From Fischerella sp. CENA71 (GTDB taxonomy: Bacteria > Cyanobacteriota > Cyanobacteriia > Cyanobacteriales > Nostocaceae), in assembly GCA_024239075.1 (NCBI GenBank), contig JANBVI010000004.1, positions 124,001-188,000 on the forward strand: a stretch of DNA of 64,000 nt, in the 5' to 3' direction. Below are positions 45,879 through 55,362 of the stretch, one piece after another (positions within the stretch are counted from its first letter, which is position 1; each line of letters opens with the position of its first letter). Made by a program: the position numbers and the translations under genes. The notes below the pieces were generated by a model. The model saw nothing but the letters and a program-made list of their open reading frames with translations, was not told the origin of the DNA and did not search any database.

Positions 45879-48035
45879 ATGACCAAACTCCACTGGCTAG
45901 AAGTTACTGAATACGTTTCCCTATACGCTTCCGCAATTGGCAGCTTGGCTGCTACAGTCACTCAACAATTCGTCTACGCAGCATTTCCTTTAACTGTAGC
46001 CCTTGGTTTGAATATCACAAACCGAGAACGGTTGAAGCGTTTAAATGATCAATATCGACAAAATGCGATCGCTCAATACGATCAATTAGTTGATCCATTT
46101 AGACAGCGCTTAGAAAACTTTGATGACTTTACACAACGATTAAGCCAAACAACTCAACAACAAATAGAAGAATTACGACAAAATCAAAAAGACCAAAATA
46201 CTGACTCCAATCAACAACGTTTGGCACAATTTGATGCATTTAGACAACAGTTGATGAAAGCGACTGAGTTACAAATAGAACCTCTCAAAGAAAATATTGA
46301 TCAACTTAATGCCTATACTCAACAATTAAATACAAATACTCAGCAACAAATCGAACCAATCAAACAACATTTGATTCAACTCAACGCTTATATCCAACAA
46401 TTAAATACAAACACCCAACAACAAATAGAACCTCTTAAACAAAATTTTAACCAATTGAACACTTATACTCAACAGTTATATACAAGTATTCAACAAATAG
46501 AACCTCTTAAACAAAATTTTGCTCAACTTGATAATTTTACTCAACAGTTAAATGCGAGTACTCAAAAGCAATTTGAACTCCTCAGACAACAAGTAGTAGA
46601 ACTTGATGCACAGACAAAAAAAATCAGTACCAATCCTCAGCCACAATTACCAAGTCTGGATGCTTTGATTCAACGCTTAGAACAACTAGAAAATTTTGCC
46701 AAACAGGTACATATAAATATTGAACAGCAAATCCAACCGTTGAGACAATACGTTACTCAACTAAATGCTTATACACAAAGTGTGAATAAAAATACTGAAA
46801 CACAAATAGAAGAATTTAAATACGCGATCGCATTACTGCAAACAGAAATGCAGAATTTAGCAGAGTCTTTAACTCAAACAGAACAACGTCTGAGTCAAGA
46901 AGTCGCAACAAAAATCAAACAACCCCAAGTAAATATTACAATCCCAACTCCAGTCAAGCCTCAACCACAAAACACAGTTCTTCATCCTCAACCACCAGAA
47001 GCAAAAAAAACTGAGACACCACCAGCTTTACCACCAGTGGCGATCGCGCCGACAACATCACCGACAACGGAAACACAAAAACCCAATTCTCTCCCTACTT
47101 TAGAAGAGCATTTAGAACGAGTAGTTTCTGTGGCTTTTAATCCGATTATTACTGATCCAGCTAGGAGAATATTAGCTAGTGGTAGCCATGACAAAAGCGT
47201 CAAACTCTGGCGTTTAGATACTCAAAAAAGCCGAACTTTTACAGTTTCTGGAAAAGTCAATTCTATTGCTTTTAGTCCTGATGGTAAAATTTTAGCCTGT
47301 GGTCATGACGACAAAACAGTTAAATTATGGGATGTGAATACAGAAAGAGAAATTTGTAATTTTGTTGGGCATAAAGAGAAAGTTTACGCTGTGGCTTTTA
47401 GCCCTGATGGCAAAATTATAGCTAGTGGGAGTCAAGATAGAACTATTAAACTTTGGTCTGTTGAGCATCAAAAAGAGATATATACGCTGACAGGACATAT
47501 AGATGAAGTTTTATGCGTCGCTTTTAGCCCTAATGGTAAACTAGTCGCTAGCGGTAGTGGCGATCGCGATCAAACTATTAAAATTTGGCATCTCACTCAA
47601 GATAAATTCCTCACCCTTAAAGGTAAATCGAGTTCGATGGGAAGAATTTATTCTATTTGTTTTAGTCCTGATGGTACAACTTTAGCTAGTGGTCATCAGG
47701 ATAAAAGAATAAGGTTCTGGGATGTGGAAACTGGGAGAGAAATTAATTGCATCACTGAAAATGATGAGGAAGTTTATTCTGTTGCATTTAGCCCAGATGG
47801 AAGAACTTTAGCTAGTGGAAGTTACAACGGAAATCTGAAAATATGGCAAGTAGATACGGGTGAGGAACTTCATCATATTGCCATTAATCAAGGTGCGATT
47901 TATTGTGTTGCTTTTAGTCCAGATGGGAAGATCATCGCAACAGCCAATGGAGATAAAACAGTCACACTTGTAAATTGTGAATTTAGAGCAACACGGCGAA
48001 ATCGAGATATAGAAATAGAAAAAGGGTTTGATTAA
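45879..48035 (+). CDS. Membrane/coiled-coil protein with C-terminal WD40 propeller
   Basis: I take ATG 45879 (718 aa, MTKLHWLEVTEY); the open frame runs 26 codons further up without clear support. A hydrophobic stretch (SLYASAIGSLAATVTQQFVYAAFPLTVALGL) lies at the N-terminus. A coiled region with a ~25-residue period follows, at least five units built on QIEPLKQNFNQLNTYTQQL. After a Pro-rich linker, seven WD40 repeats (VAFSPDGK.IASGSQD.TIKLW) form one propeller. It probably acts as a membrane-tethered scaffold; its partners are unknown. Confidence 0.88.
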   Translation: MTKLHWLEVTEYVSLYASAIGSLAATVTQQFVYAAFPLTVALGLNITNRERLKRLNDQYRQNAIAQYDQLVDPFRQRLENFDDFTQRLSQTTQQQIEELRQNQKDQNTDSNQQRLAQFDAFRQQLMKATELQIEPLKENIDQLNAYTQQLNTNTQQQIEPIKQHLIQLNAYIQQLNTNTQQQIEPLKQNFNQLNTYTQQLYTSIQQIEPLKQNFAQLDNFTQQLNASTQKQFELLRQQVVELDAQTKKISTNPQPQLPSLDALIQRLEQLENFAKQVHINIEQQIQPLRQYVTQLNAYTQSVNKNTETQIEEFKYAIALLQTEMQNLAESLTQTEQRLSQEVATKIKQPQVNITIPTPVKPQPQNTVLHPQPPEAKKTETPPALPPVAIAPTTSPTTETQKPNSLPTLEEHLERVVSVAFNPIITDPARRILASGSHDKSVKLWRLDTQKSRTFTVSGKVNSIAFSPDGKILACGHDDKTVKLWDVNTEREICNFVGHKEKVYAVAFSPDGKIIASGSQDRTIKLWSVEHQKEIYTLTGHIDEVLCVAFSPNGKLVASGSGDRDQTIKIWHLTQDKFLTLKGKSSSMGRIYSICFSPDGTTLASGHQDKRIRFWDVETGREINCITENDEEVYSVAFSPDGRTLASGSYNGNLKIWQVDTGEELHHIAINQGAIYCVAFSPDGKIIATANGDKTVTLVNCEFRATRRNRDIEIEKGFD

Positions 48036-48080
48036 TGTAAATGTAGGGTAGCACAGATGTACGCCCCTACAAAATATTTT

Positions 48081-48383
48081 TTAATCAGCCAATTTTTCTT
48101 GCACTAATACATATGGTTGAACAATTAAAGTATGAAATCGCTTAGTGCGATCGCTATTCCAATTACCCAATTGATCTAAAGAGGGTTTAGCAATCAATTG
48201 CTCATCAATCCAGTTTTGGACTTCTAAAACTTTATCACTAGCGATCGCTACCCCTACATCCAATATATCTAATCCTATTGCTACCACAATCACTGCATCT
48301 CTTTGCGCGTGGGGAATTAGCCACTCCCACTCTGCTTCATCTAAGTTTTCTGTTAATTCTGCTCTTAAATTCGGATTAGTCAT
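48081..48383 (-). CDS. DUF2288 family protein
   Basis: This 100-aa soluble protein fits DUF2288: LDEAEWEWLIPHAQRDAVIVV, LDILDVGVAIASD and a C-terminal FHTLIVQPYVLVQEKL. Members occur in cyanobacteria and proteobacteria and have no known role. It runs convergent with the WD40 gene and alone. Confidence in the gene is high from conservation pattern; function is not assignable. Confidence 0.82.
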   Translation of the reverse strand: MTNPNLRAELTENLDEAEWEWLIPHAQRDAVIVVAIGLDILDVGVAIASDKVLEVQNWIDEQLIAKPSLDQLGNWNSDRTKRFHTLIVQPYVLVQEKLAD

Positions 48384-48499
48384 TAGTCATTAATGAAAGG
48401 AACTTTTTACTATATTAAATAAAGATTACACTAAATTACACGTTTTATATTAGTTAGTTTTTCTATTCCCTATATTCAAGTGATTACTAGTAATCATAA

Positions 48500-49537
48500 C
48501 TAAACTTCTGACTTCATTTCATCAATTTCAAATATAGAAACGATCACTCCAGCAATCGGAATTGCAATAAAAATTCCCAATAAACCAGCTACTCTCGCGC
48601 CTACTAGTAAAGCAAAAAATACTACTACAGGATTAAGATTCAGCGCACCTTGCATAATCCGAGGTGCAATGAGATTATCTTGTATTTGTTGGAGTATGAT
48701 GCAAGCAACTAATACCTTAAGAGCCAACCAAACACCTTGAGATAATACAATTAAAGTGATTATACCAACTCCCAAAGTTGCGCCTATACCAGGAATAATG
48801 TCAAGTATGCCGACTATAACTGACAAGATCAAGGCGAAAGGAACTTTTAATAACAAAAAAATAATAAAAGTAGAACCTGTAAGAAATAAAGTTAATAACA
48901 ATTGACCTTGAAAAAAACCTAAAAAATTGCGTTTAATTATCCTAGTAAATTTACTACGATTCTGTTGGGGTATTACTTTGATCATCAAATGCCAAAGCTT
49001 GTCTCCATCCAGAAGCATAAAAAAAGCGACAACTGAGATTAATATAAAAGTCACAAAATTAGTTAAAAATGTTTGGAGAATAGTCAAGCTAGCCACAAGT
49101 TGATTAATTGCTTGATTACGTATCTGTTCTTCGATAATAGTTAAATCTAGCTGAATATTACGTGAGCGAAAAATTGATTCTATTCGCTCTAGCAGAGGAG
49201 CTAATGAATTTAAAAAACCTGTTAGGCTATCAATTAACTGTTGTCCTTGTGATAAAATAGTTAGACCAACAGTAATTGTTAGACTACCAATGATCACAAT
49301 ACTGAGTAAAAAAACTACAATTACTGCTAAATGATGAGACAAAAAACGCTCTAGCCATTTTACCGGATAACTCAGCAAAAAAGCCAATATAGTAGCAAAA
49401 GTAAAAATCACAATTACCGGTTCAAAATAATCTAAAAGCTTTACAACTGCCCAACCAGAAGCAACCAAAAGCAAAAATCTAACTAAGACGAGATTATTTA
49501 ATCTCGACCAAAATTTATTGGTTCTAAAGCTGCTCAT
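48500..49537 (-). CDS. AI-2E/PerM family transporter-like membrane protein
   Basis: This 345-aa protein has about eight hydrophobic segments. A family signature is seen in the C-terminal half: ILDIIPGIGATLGVGIITLIVL, QDNLIAPRIMQGALNLNPVVVFFALLVG. The soluble loop between helices 3 and 4 (QQLIDSLTGFLNSLAPLLERIESIF) is typical. Members are proposed to export small molecules or ions, and only a few are tested. It lies 116 bp after DUF2288 in reverse order and is separated from polA by 439 bp. Confidence 0.9.
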   Translation of the reverse strand: MSSFRTNKFWSRLNNLVLVRFLLLVASGWAVVKLLDYFEPVIVIFTFATILAFLLSYPVKWLERFLSHHLAVIVVFLLSIVIIGSLTITVGLTILSQGQQLIDSLTGFLNSLAPLLERIESIFRSRNIQLDLTIIEEQIRNQAINQLVASLTILQTFLTNFVTFILISVVAFFMLLDGDKLWHLMIKVIPQQNRSKFTRIIKRNFLGFFQGQLLLTLFLTGSTFIIFLLLKVPFALILSVIVGILDIIPGIGATLGVGIITLIVLSQGVWLALKVLVACIILQQIQDNLIAPRIMQGALNLNPVVVFFALLVGARVAGLLGIFIAIPIAGVIVSIFEIDEMKSEV

Positions 49538-49976
49538 GAATTATTGATGGTAAGTATATTAAAGGTTAATATTGCTAATTTTTTTATTCCAGATTAGTAA
49601 GTATTTTTTGTCATTTATTATTTAGAGAACCTACCAATATCATACTTATCATTGACATTTACCTTATAGTCTTTAAGTACTAATAACCACTTTACCAAAG
49701 TATATTTTTTTGTTTTATTGACTAATAACTTCAATCCCAAAAGAAATAACTATTTTGACAAGACAACTATCTAAAGGCGTGTCTTGCTCGATTTCAGTGC
49801 GTTTCCACTTAAGGTATAAGCAATCAATTTATTGCATGACTGGGTTAAATGCAATACCCGCACCGAAGTTAGCGTTTACAACAAGAGAATGAACAATCAA
49901 TCACCGATACACATAGATACACACAGAAGGATTATGAGTTTGCTATTAAGTTAATCTCCTGATCCCCAATCCCCAA
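49538..49976. other. Intergenic region between polA and the PerM-like gene
   Basis: I see no gene, strong hairpin or repeat in this AT-rich 439-bp stretch. The promoter of the PerM-like gene should be here. Confidence 0.45.
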
Positions 49977-52925
49977 TCACTTCGTTTCCATCCAATTATC
50001 ACCAGCACGTACATCTACTACCAAGGGAACACTTAACTGCACTGCATTTTCCATTGTTGACTTAATTTGGATTTGTAATTCTTCCCATTCTCGCGGAGGA
50101 ACCTCAAATACTAATTCATCATGAACTTGCAATAATAATCGTGATTGGTAATTTTGCAAAATTTCATGCAGCTTCACCATCGCAATTTTGATGATATCAG
50201 CGCTAGATCCTTGAATTGGGGCGTTAGCAGCAGAACGTAATAAACCAGTATCGTAATTCCCTAAGTTTTTAAGTTTACCTAAATCAATATCTTGTGGGTT
50301 GCTGCCTTTTAGTTGACGTAGAGTATTGGTGGTAAACTGAAAATAACGACGTCTACCAAGAATTGTTTCTACATAACCTTGAGCGATCGCTTGTTTTTTT
50401 AATCCTTCTAAATATTCAAAAACTTTAGGATAACGTTTGCTAAATCGTTTGATAAATTCGTTCGCTAGGTTTCTATCCACACCTGTTGAACGCGAAAACT
50501 TTAGCGAACCCATACCATAAATTACGCCAAAGTTGATCGTTTTTGCTATCCTTCTTTCATCTGATGTGATGTCTTCTTTCTCAAACATCAGTTTCGCGGT
50601 AACAGTATGAATATCTTCGTTATTTTGATAAGCTTCAACTAATACTGGTTCTTGACTCAAATGAGTCAGAATTCTTAACTCTATTTGGGAATAATCAGCA
50701 GCAACCATTAACCAACCAGGTTCTGGTAGAAACGCCTTCCGAATTTGGCGACTAAAAGCAGTCCGAATCGGGATATTTTGTAAATTTGGATTAGAAGAGG
50801 ATAGTCTACCTGTTGATGTCGCTGTTTGATTAAAATTGGTATGGACTCGCTTTGTATCTGCACGTACCAATGCTGGTAAAGCATCCACATAAGTAGACTT
50901 TAATTTTGCCAGAGTCCGATATTCAATAATGGCATCAATAATACCTGTAGTGTCTACCTCTCGTAATTTTTCTAGGGTACCTGCGTCTGTGGAGTATCCT
51001 GTTTGAATTTTGCGAGAATGTTTAGTGCTTAATCCTAATTTTTCAAACAATATTTGACTCAATTGTTTGGGAGAACCCAAATTAAATTTTTCTCCTGCTA
51101 TCTCGTAAGCTTGTTGTTCCAGTTTTGCTAAATCTATTTCTAATTGTTGTGAAAGTTCGTTTAAATAAGCTGTATTGATGTGAATACCATTGTATTCCAT
51201 GTCTGCTAAAACAGCTTCCAATGGTTGTTCTACATCTATTAATAGCTGATGCAAAGCTGGTATTTTCTCCAGTTCTGCACGCAATTTTGGCACTAGTTGG
51301 AATGTCGCCCAAACTTGCAAACCACAGTAATCAGCTATCTTATTAATCTCAATATCAGCAATGGTTTTACCTTTGGGGACTACATCTAAATAATTTTTAA
51401 TCGTCAACCCTAAATGTTTTTGAGCCAAGTCACTCAAATTATGGCTATCATCAGGATTGAGGACGTAACTAGCCAACATGGGGTCAAATACTACCCCAGC
51501 TAAATTAATTCCTTGACATTTGAAAACTAAGCGATCAAATTTAGCATTTTGAAAAGTTTTGGGATAATTAGCACTTTCCAAAATTGGGTGTAGGGCTTGT
51601 AGTGCAATTTCTTTATTTAAATTTTCTCCAGTTTGATGATTTAAGGGAATATAAGCGATTTCATCTGGGTTGGTTCCCCAACAACAACCAATTCCTACTA
51701 ATTCTGCATCTCGTGGTTCTAAATTATTAGTTTCAGTATCCCAAGCTATGGGTAAATTTGAGTCAGTAAATTCTTGTAATAAGTTCACTAACTCAGTTAG
51801 CTTGGCTTCTGTATCAATAATGCGCGGTTGAATTATCGAAGTATTTTGTTGCTGTTGAACTTGTTCTGTTTCCGCAGCACTGAAAAACCACAAATCTCCA
51901 TCATCTGTAGAGACAGGAAATTCATTGTCTCTACCTTCTATTTCTGTGTCTAATGTTTCTGTAACACTACCACCAAACTTTTGCTGAAGCTGGTTAATTT
52001 TGCTTAAAAAAGATTTAAATTCTAATTTTTCTAAAATAGGTATCAGGACACTACTATCAAAGCCATTTAATTTACAATCTTCTAAATTAATATCAAGAGG
52101 AACATCAAGAACGATCGCAGCTAAGAATCGAGATTTTTCGGCGTCTTCTTTACCAGATTCTAATTTTTTCTGAGTTGCGCCTTTAATTTCACTCAAAGCA
52201 GCATAAATTTGCTCAAGTGAACCATAAGTATTTAGCAATTGAACTGCTGTTTTTTCACCTATTCCCTTGACACCAGGAATATTATCTGATTTATCACCAC
52301 AAAGAGCTTTATAATCAATTACTTGTGATGGCAGAATGCCTAGTTTTTGTTTAACTTCTTCTGGGCCAAATTCACTAATACCGTTTGTAGATGTAGAACG
52401 CTTCAATGCATCAGGACTAAAATACAAAACACTAATTTCTTTTTCAGGATCGATGAGTTGAAATAAATCGCGATCGCCTGTGAGAATCTTGACTTTATAC
52501 CCAGCAGCAGTTGCTTTCTGCGCGAGTGTTCCTAGTACATCATCAGCTTCGTAACCAGGAGCGGTGAGAATTTTCAGATTGAATGCATCCAGCAACTCAT
52601 GTAAGTTTTTCAGATCAGGGACAAAATCTTCTGGTGTACCTGGGCGATCGGCTTTATAAGTATCATCGGCTTCGTGGCGGAAAGTTGGCAAGCCTAAATC
52701 AAAAGCTACTGCAATTGCTTGTGGCTGTTGCACTGTCATTACTTCTATCAGACACTTTAAAAAACCAAAACATACGCTTGTCGGAATTTTGGTTTTTTCG
52801 GTTCGCATTCCACCATTTTTTCCCTTGGCGAAAGCGAAGTAAGAACGAAATGCTAGGGAGTGTCCATCTATCAAAATGAAGGTGGGACGTGTTGCGGTTG
52901 AATTGGAGGGTGTTGTTTGGGACAT
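49977..52925 (-). CDS. polA: DNA polymerase I with altered Exo III motif
   Basis: This 982-aa protein has all three PolA domains. The 5' nuclease starts FILIDGHSLAFRSYF and has ILTGDRDLFQL and KSDNIPGVKGIGEKTA. The 3'-5' exonuclease-like domain keeps Exo I (Asp396, Glu398 in DTET) and Exo II (Asp464 in NAKFD). At Exo III, the expected YxxxD reads YCGLQ (Tyr533, Gln537). The polymerase has motif A DYSQIELRI, motif B RRIAKTINFGVIYG and motif C VHDELVFE. It fills gaps in repair and removes RNA primers. Proofreading may be weakened. Confidence 0.95.
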   Translation of the reverse strand: MSQTTPSNSTATRPTFILIDGHSLAFRSYFAFAKGKNGGMRTEKTKIPTSVCFGFLKCLIEVMTVQQPQAIAVAFDLGLPTFRHEADDTYKADRPGTPEDFVPDLKNLHELLDAFNLKILTAPGYEADDVLGTLAQKATAAGYKVKILTGDRDLFQLIDPEKEISVLYFSPDALKRSTSTNGISEFGPEEVKQKLGILPSQVIDYKALCGDKSDNIPGVKGIGEKTAVQLLNTYGSLEQIYAALSEIKGATQKKLESGKEDAEKSRFLAAIVLDVPLDINLEDCKLNGFDSSVLIPILEKLEFKSFLSKINQLQQKFGGSVTETLDTEIEGRDNEFPVSTDDGDLWFFSAAETEQVQQQQNTSIIQPRIIDTEAKLTELVNLLQEFTDSNLPIAWDTETNNLEPRDAELVGIGCCWGTNPDEIAYIPLNHQTGENLNKEIALQALHPILESANYPKTFQNAKFDRLVFKCQGINLAGVVFDPMLASYVLNPDDSHNLSDLAQKHLGLTIKNYLDVVPKGKTIADIEINKIADYCGLQVWATFQLVPKLRAELEKIPALHQLLIDVEQPLEAVLADMEYNGIHINTAYLNELSQQLEIDLAKLEQQAYEIAGEKFNLGSPKQLSQILFEKLGLSTKHSRKIQTGYSTDAGTLEKLREVDTTGIIDAIIEYRTLAKLKSTYVDALPALVRADTKRVHTNFNQTATSTGRLSSSNPNLQNIPIRTAFSRQIRKAFLPEPGWLMVAADYSQIELRILTHLSQEPVLVEAYQNNEDIHTVTAKLMFEKEDITSDERRIAKTINFGVIYGMGSLKFSRSTGVDRNLANEFIKRFSKRYPKVFEYLEGLKKQAIAQGYVETILGRRRYFQFTTNTLRQLKGSNPQDIDLGKLKNLGNYDTGLLRSAANAPIQGSSADIIKIAMVKLHEILQNYQSRLLLQVHDELVFEVPPREWEELQIQIKSTMENAVQLSVPLVVDVRAGDNWMETK

Positions 52926-53048
52926 AGAATTTATTTTAACCAGCGGCTTTGATTGCTTTATCTGACCAGTGGGAGGATTTTAGGTGATTTCTTAACTAGA
53001 GACTGATACCCTCTTACTGGGACTTTACAGTTAGTGATCACCAAATTT

Positions 53049-53927
53049 ATGCACAAAGCATCTGCTACTCAATTAAAATCAGCTGCTGTTGCGGGTATGG
53101 CTACAAAAGAAATTAAACTGCTGGTTCTAGATATAGATGGAACTATCGCCGGCGAATCTAACAATATCAATGAACCAGTCAAGGAAGCAATCACTGCGGC
53201 AAAAGCAAAAGGAATTCAAGTTGCGATCGCCACCGGTAGAATGTTCCGTTCTGCTTTACGCTTCCATCAAGATATTGGTTCTACTATGCCTTTAGTAGCT
53301 TACCAAGGAGCCTGGATACAAGACCCAGCCTCTCAGCAAATGCACCAACATTTGCCTGTTTCTAGAGAAATGGCTCATCGGCTATTAGACTATTTTGAAC
53401 AACCAGAATTGCGATCGCTTTTATCTGTTCATTTTTACATCAACGATCAACTTTACGTCCGCGAAATCACAACCGAAACTCAACTCTATTCAGAACGCTC
53501 TGCTATTACGCCCATTGCAGTCGGTGACTTACGCCAAGTTTTAACCGATCATGAACCAACAAAAGTTCTAGCTTTGTGCGATGACAAAGAAATTATTGAT
53601 AATTTACTTGGTTCTTTACGCCTTCAATATACGCCTGCGGAATTATATTTGACAAAATCCGTTGCTACATTTTTTGAAGCGACTCATCCTTTTGCGAATA
53701 AAGGTATGGCGGTGCGTTACCTGGCTGAAGAATTGCTAGGAGTACAACCTAGTAACGTCATGACTATTGGTGATAACTTTAATGATTTAGAAATGCTAGA
53801 GTATGCTGGTATTAGTGTCGCGATGGGCAATGCACCACCCCAAATCCAGGCGATCGCTAGTTGGATAGCCCCCACTATTGATCAAGATGGGGTAGCAGTG
53901 GCAATAGAAAAGTTTTTGCTATCTTAG
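53049..53927 (+). CDS. Cof-type HAD-IIB phosphatase
   Basis: From ATG 53049 the protein is 292 aa; an in-frame GTG at 53034 is an alternative. HAD motif I is LLVLDIDGTIAG with the nucleophile Asp, motif II IQVAIATGRM, motif III a Lys in FANKGMAVRYL, and motif IV VMTIGDNFNDLEML. The cap between motifs II and III is the IIB type. Such enzymes remove phosphate from sugar phosphates, nucleotides or flavin precursors. No neighbour points to a substrate. Confidence 0.9.
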   Translation: MHKASATQLKSAAVAGMATKEIKLLVLDIDGTIAGESNNINEPVKEAITAAKAKGIQVAIATGRMFRSALRFHQDIGSTMPLVAYQGAWIQDPASQQMHQHLPVSREMAHRLLDYFEQPELRSLLSVHFYINDQLYVREITTETQLYSERSAITPIAVGDLRQVLTDHEPTKVLALCDDKEIIDNLLGSLRLQYTPAELYLTKSVATFFEATHPFANKGMAVRYLAEELLGVQPSNVMTIGDNFNDLEMLEYAGISVAMGNAPPQIQAIASWIAPTIDQDGVAVAIEKFLLS

Positions 53928-53967
53928 TAGCTCTTGGTTTTGGTTTGGAACAACCTAACTATTATAA

Positions 53968-53987
53968 AGACGTGCCATGGCACGTCT
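53968..53987. repeat. AGACGTGCCATGGCACGTCT palindrome
   Basis: A 20-bp perfect palindrome followed by CTACAAAAT, sharing the GTCTCTACA tail of the repeats at 33993 and 42102. It lies between converging genes and could also help end transcription. Confidence 0.75.
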
Positions 53988-54018
53988 CTACAAAATTATT
54001 TTTCACTCACAAAATACT

Positions 54019-54095
54019 AAAAAATCAGAAAGGGCGCCGACGACTGGCCGTGTTTCGTCTCGGCACCCTTGCTGGTTCGCTCCTCACACACCAGC
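54019..54095 (-). ncRNA. Two-hairpin element, candidate small RNA or structured 3' end
   Basis: Read on the minus strand, a first hairpin GCTGG...CCAGC (54095-54071) is followed after 2 nt by a longer GC-rich hairpin GGGTGCCGA...TCGGCGCCC (54068-54032), and then by TTTCTGATTTTTT. This is the layout of a small RNA with an intrinsic terminator, or of a structured end to the DALR-gene transcript, whose stop is ~120 bp upstream. On the plus strand the first loop reads CTCCTCACAC, but no T-run follows there. Confidence 0.55.
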
Positions 54096-54213
54096 TAATA
54101 TATCTTAGGTGATTAAACCAGTCAATACTTGTTACAAAAGTTTTGAATTCTTTCATTTTTGTCTGTTGTTTGATGTTTGTGTTAGTTGATTTTTACTTGC
54201 AAACAACATCAAT

Positions 54214-55065
54214 TCATAATTCCCAAAGAGCAAAAATATTCAGCTTTTCTTCCAACAATCGTCTTAAAACCGATTGAGTGGCTAAAACTAGGCCTAGTCT
54301 AGCTTGGGCGAGTTCTGGTGAGTGGGCTTTGACTTCACCCCAAATCCGACAGTCGCGCCAGAAGTTTTCAAAGGCTTGACTTAAAGCGAATGCTACTTTT
54401 TCCCATTTCACCGAAGCACTAGAGTCATACCACTCCAATTCGTCAACTACTTTTACCAACTCGCTGATCAAGCAAAGTTCAGTTGGGTGATGAAAACGCA
54501 GTTCTTGCCGATTGTTAAGCCAAGGTATAGCGTCCTCAGAAGTAATTAATCTCTCTTGCTCACCCAACCGCAGGAGTGAGCAACAGCGTGCATGGGCGTA
54601 TTGAACTGGGAAGAGGGAAGAGGACACCGAGAAATTCTGACACAGGGACGCGGAGATGTTTATTGTTGATAAATTCACCGCGTCACCGCGTCTTCTATTC
54701 TCCCTATCTCCACCAACCAGGCTTTGCAACCAATCAGCCAACACAGGGTGAGCCAATTTTAAATGAATCCAACCAGGTGGAACTATTTGAATGCTGAAAA
54801 TACCAACCGAGTTTGCCGATAAATGAGAAGCGATCGCGTTGGCAATCTCCATTGATGGAATTTTCTCATATTTTGCCAGTTGCAGTGCTAACCCTGTGAT
54901 GTAAAAAACCTGATTATCATCTCTACCTTTAGAGAGAGGAAAATTTTGATTTATTGGGCATTTACTTTTTATTCTATTCGTATAAATACTTAGCTTTTGT
55001 TTTATTTGACAGTATATTAACTGCTTAAGAGATGCTTGTTTGCTTACTAGTAGCTTTTTATGCAC
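54214..55065 (-). CDS. DALR anticodon-binding domain protein with in-frame repeat insertion
   Basis: This 283-aa protein resembles the C-terminal anticodon-binding domain of arginyl-tRNA synthetase without its catalytic core. Seen are LFPVQYAHARCCSLLRL, HPTELCLISELVKVVDELE and a C-terminal ARLGLVLATQSVLRRLLEEKLNIFALWEL. The N-terminal part also has a short arginyl-synthetase-like IANAIASHLS segment. About 34 residues (GDRENRRRGDAV to FSVSSS) come from a dispersed repeat at 54609-54710 that keeps the frame. It may bind tRNA; the role is unknown. Confidence 0.82.
   Translation of the reverse strand: MHKKLLVSKQASLKQLIYCQIKQKLSIYTNRIKSKCPINQNFPLSKGRDDNQVFYITGLALQLAKYEKIPSMEIANAIASHLSANSVGIFSIQIVPPGWIHLKLAHPVLADWLQSLVGGDRENRRRGDAVNLSTINISASLCQNFSVSSSLFPVQYAHARCCSLLRLGEQERLITSEDAIPWLNNRQELRFHHPTELCLISELVKVVDELEWYDSSASVKWEKVAFALSQAFENFWRDCRIWGEVKAHSPELAQARLGLVLATQSVLRRLLEEKLNIFALWEL
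54609..54710. repeat. GTCACCGCGTC repeat inserted in the DALR gene
   Basis: The segment carries GACACCGAGAAATTCTGACAC and CACCGCGTCACCGCGTCTTCT with CTCCCTATCTCC. The core CACCGCGTCTTCT matches the intergenic repeat at 27060-27181. Its length near 102 bp keeps the reading frame. Confidence 0.75.
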
Positions 55066-55362
55066 TTACTTTACTGATATTAGGCATCCATCTCAAAACT
55101 ATTGATTTTATGTCATCTGTCTTTAGGCAGAACTTTAATCTAATCAAAGAAAAATTAGAAAAATGCAAATTTTTTTTGAAACTGAGTAAATTTTACTACC
55201 ATCATTGTACAGTAGGAAGTATAACAAAAGAGTAGGAACTAAAATTCCTCTCTTTGCATGGCTGGCACTGTTAGGTGTTAAGCCTGACCCGCCAACGAGA
55301 AGACACTCCTTGCACCTTGTTATGACCTCTTTTTGTCTTCAGCCGAACGCTCTTTGTTACCT

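Noticed and set aside
54071-54095. Plus-strand Yfr1 small RNA call from CTCCTCACAC
   Set aside because: The motif lies inside a hairpin loop and no terminator follows on that strand, whereas Yfr1 has the motif between two stems with a downstream terminator.
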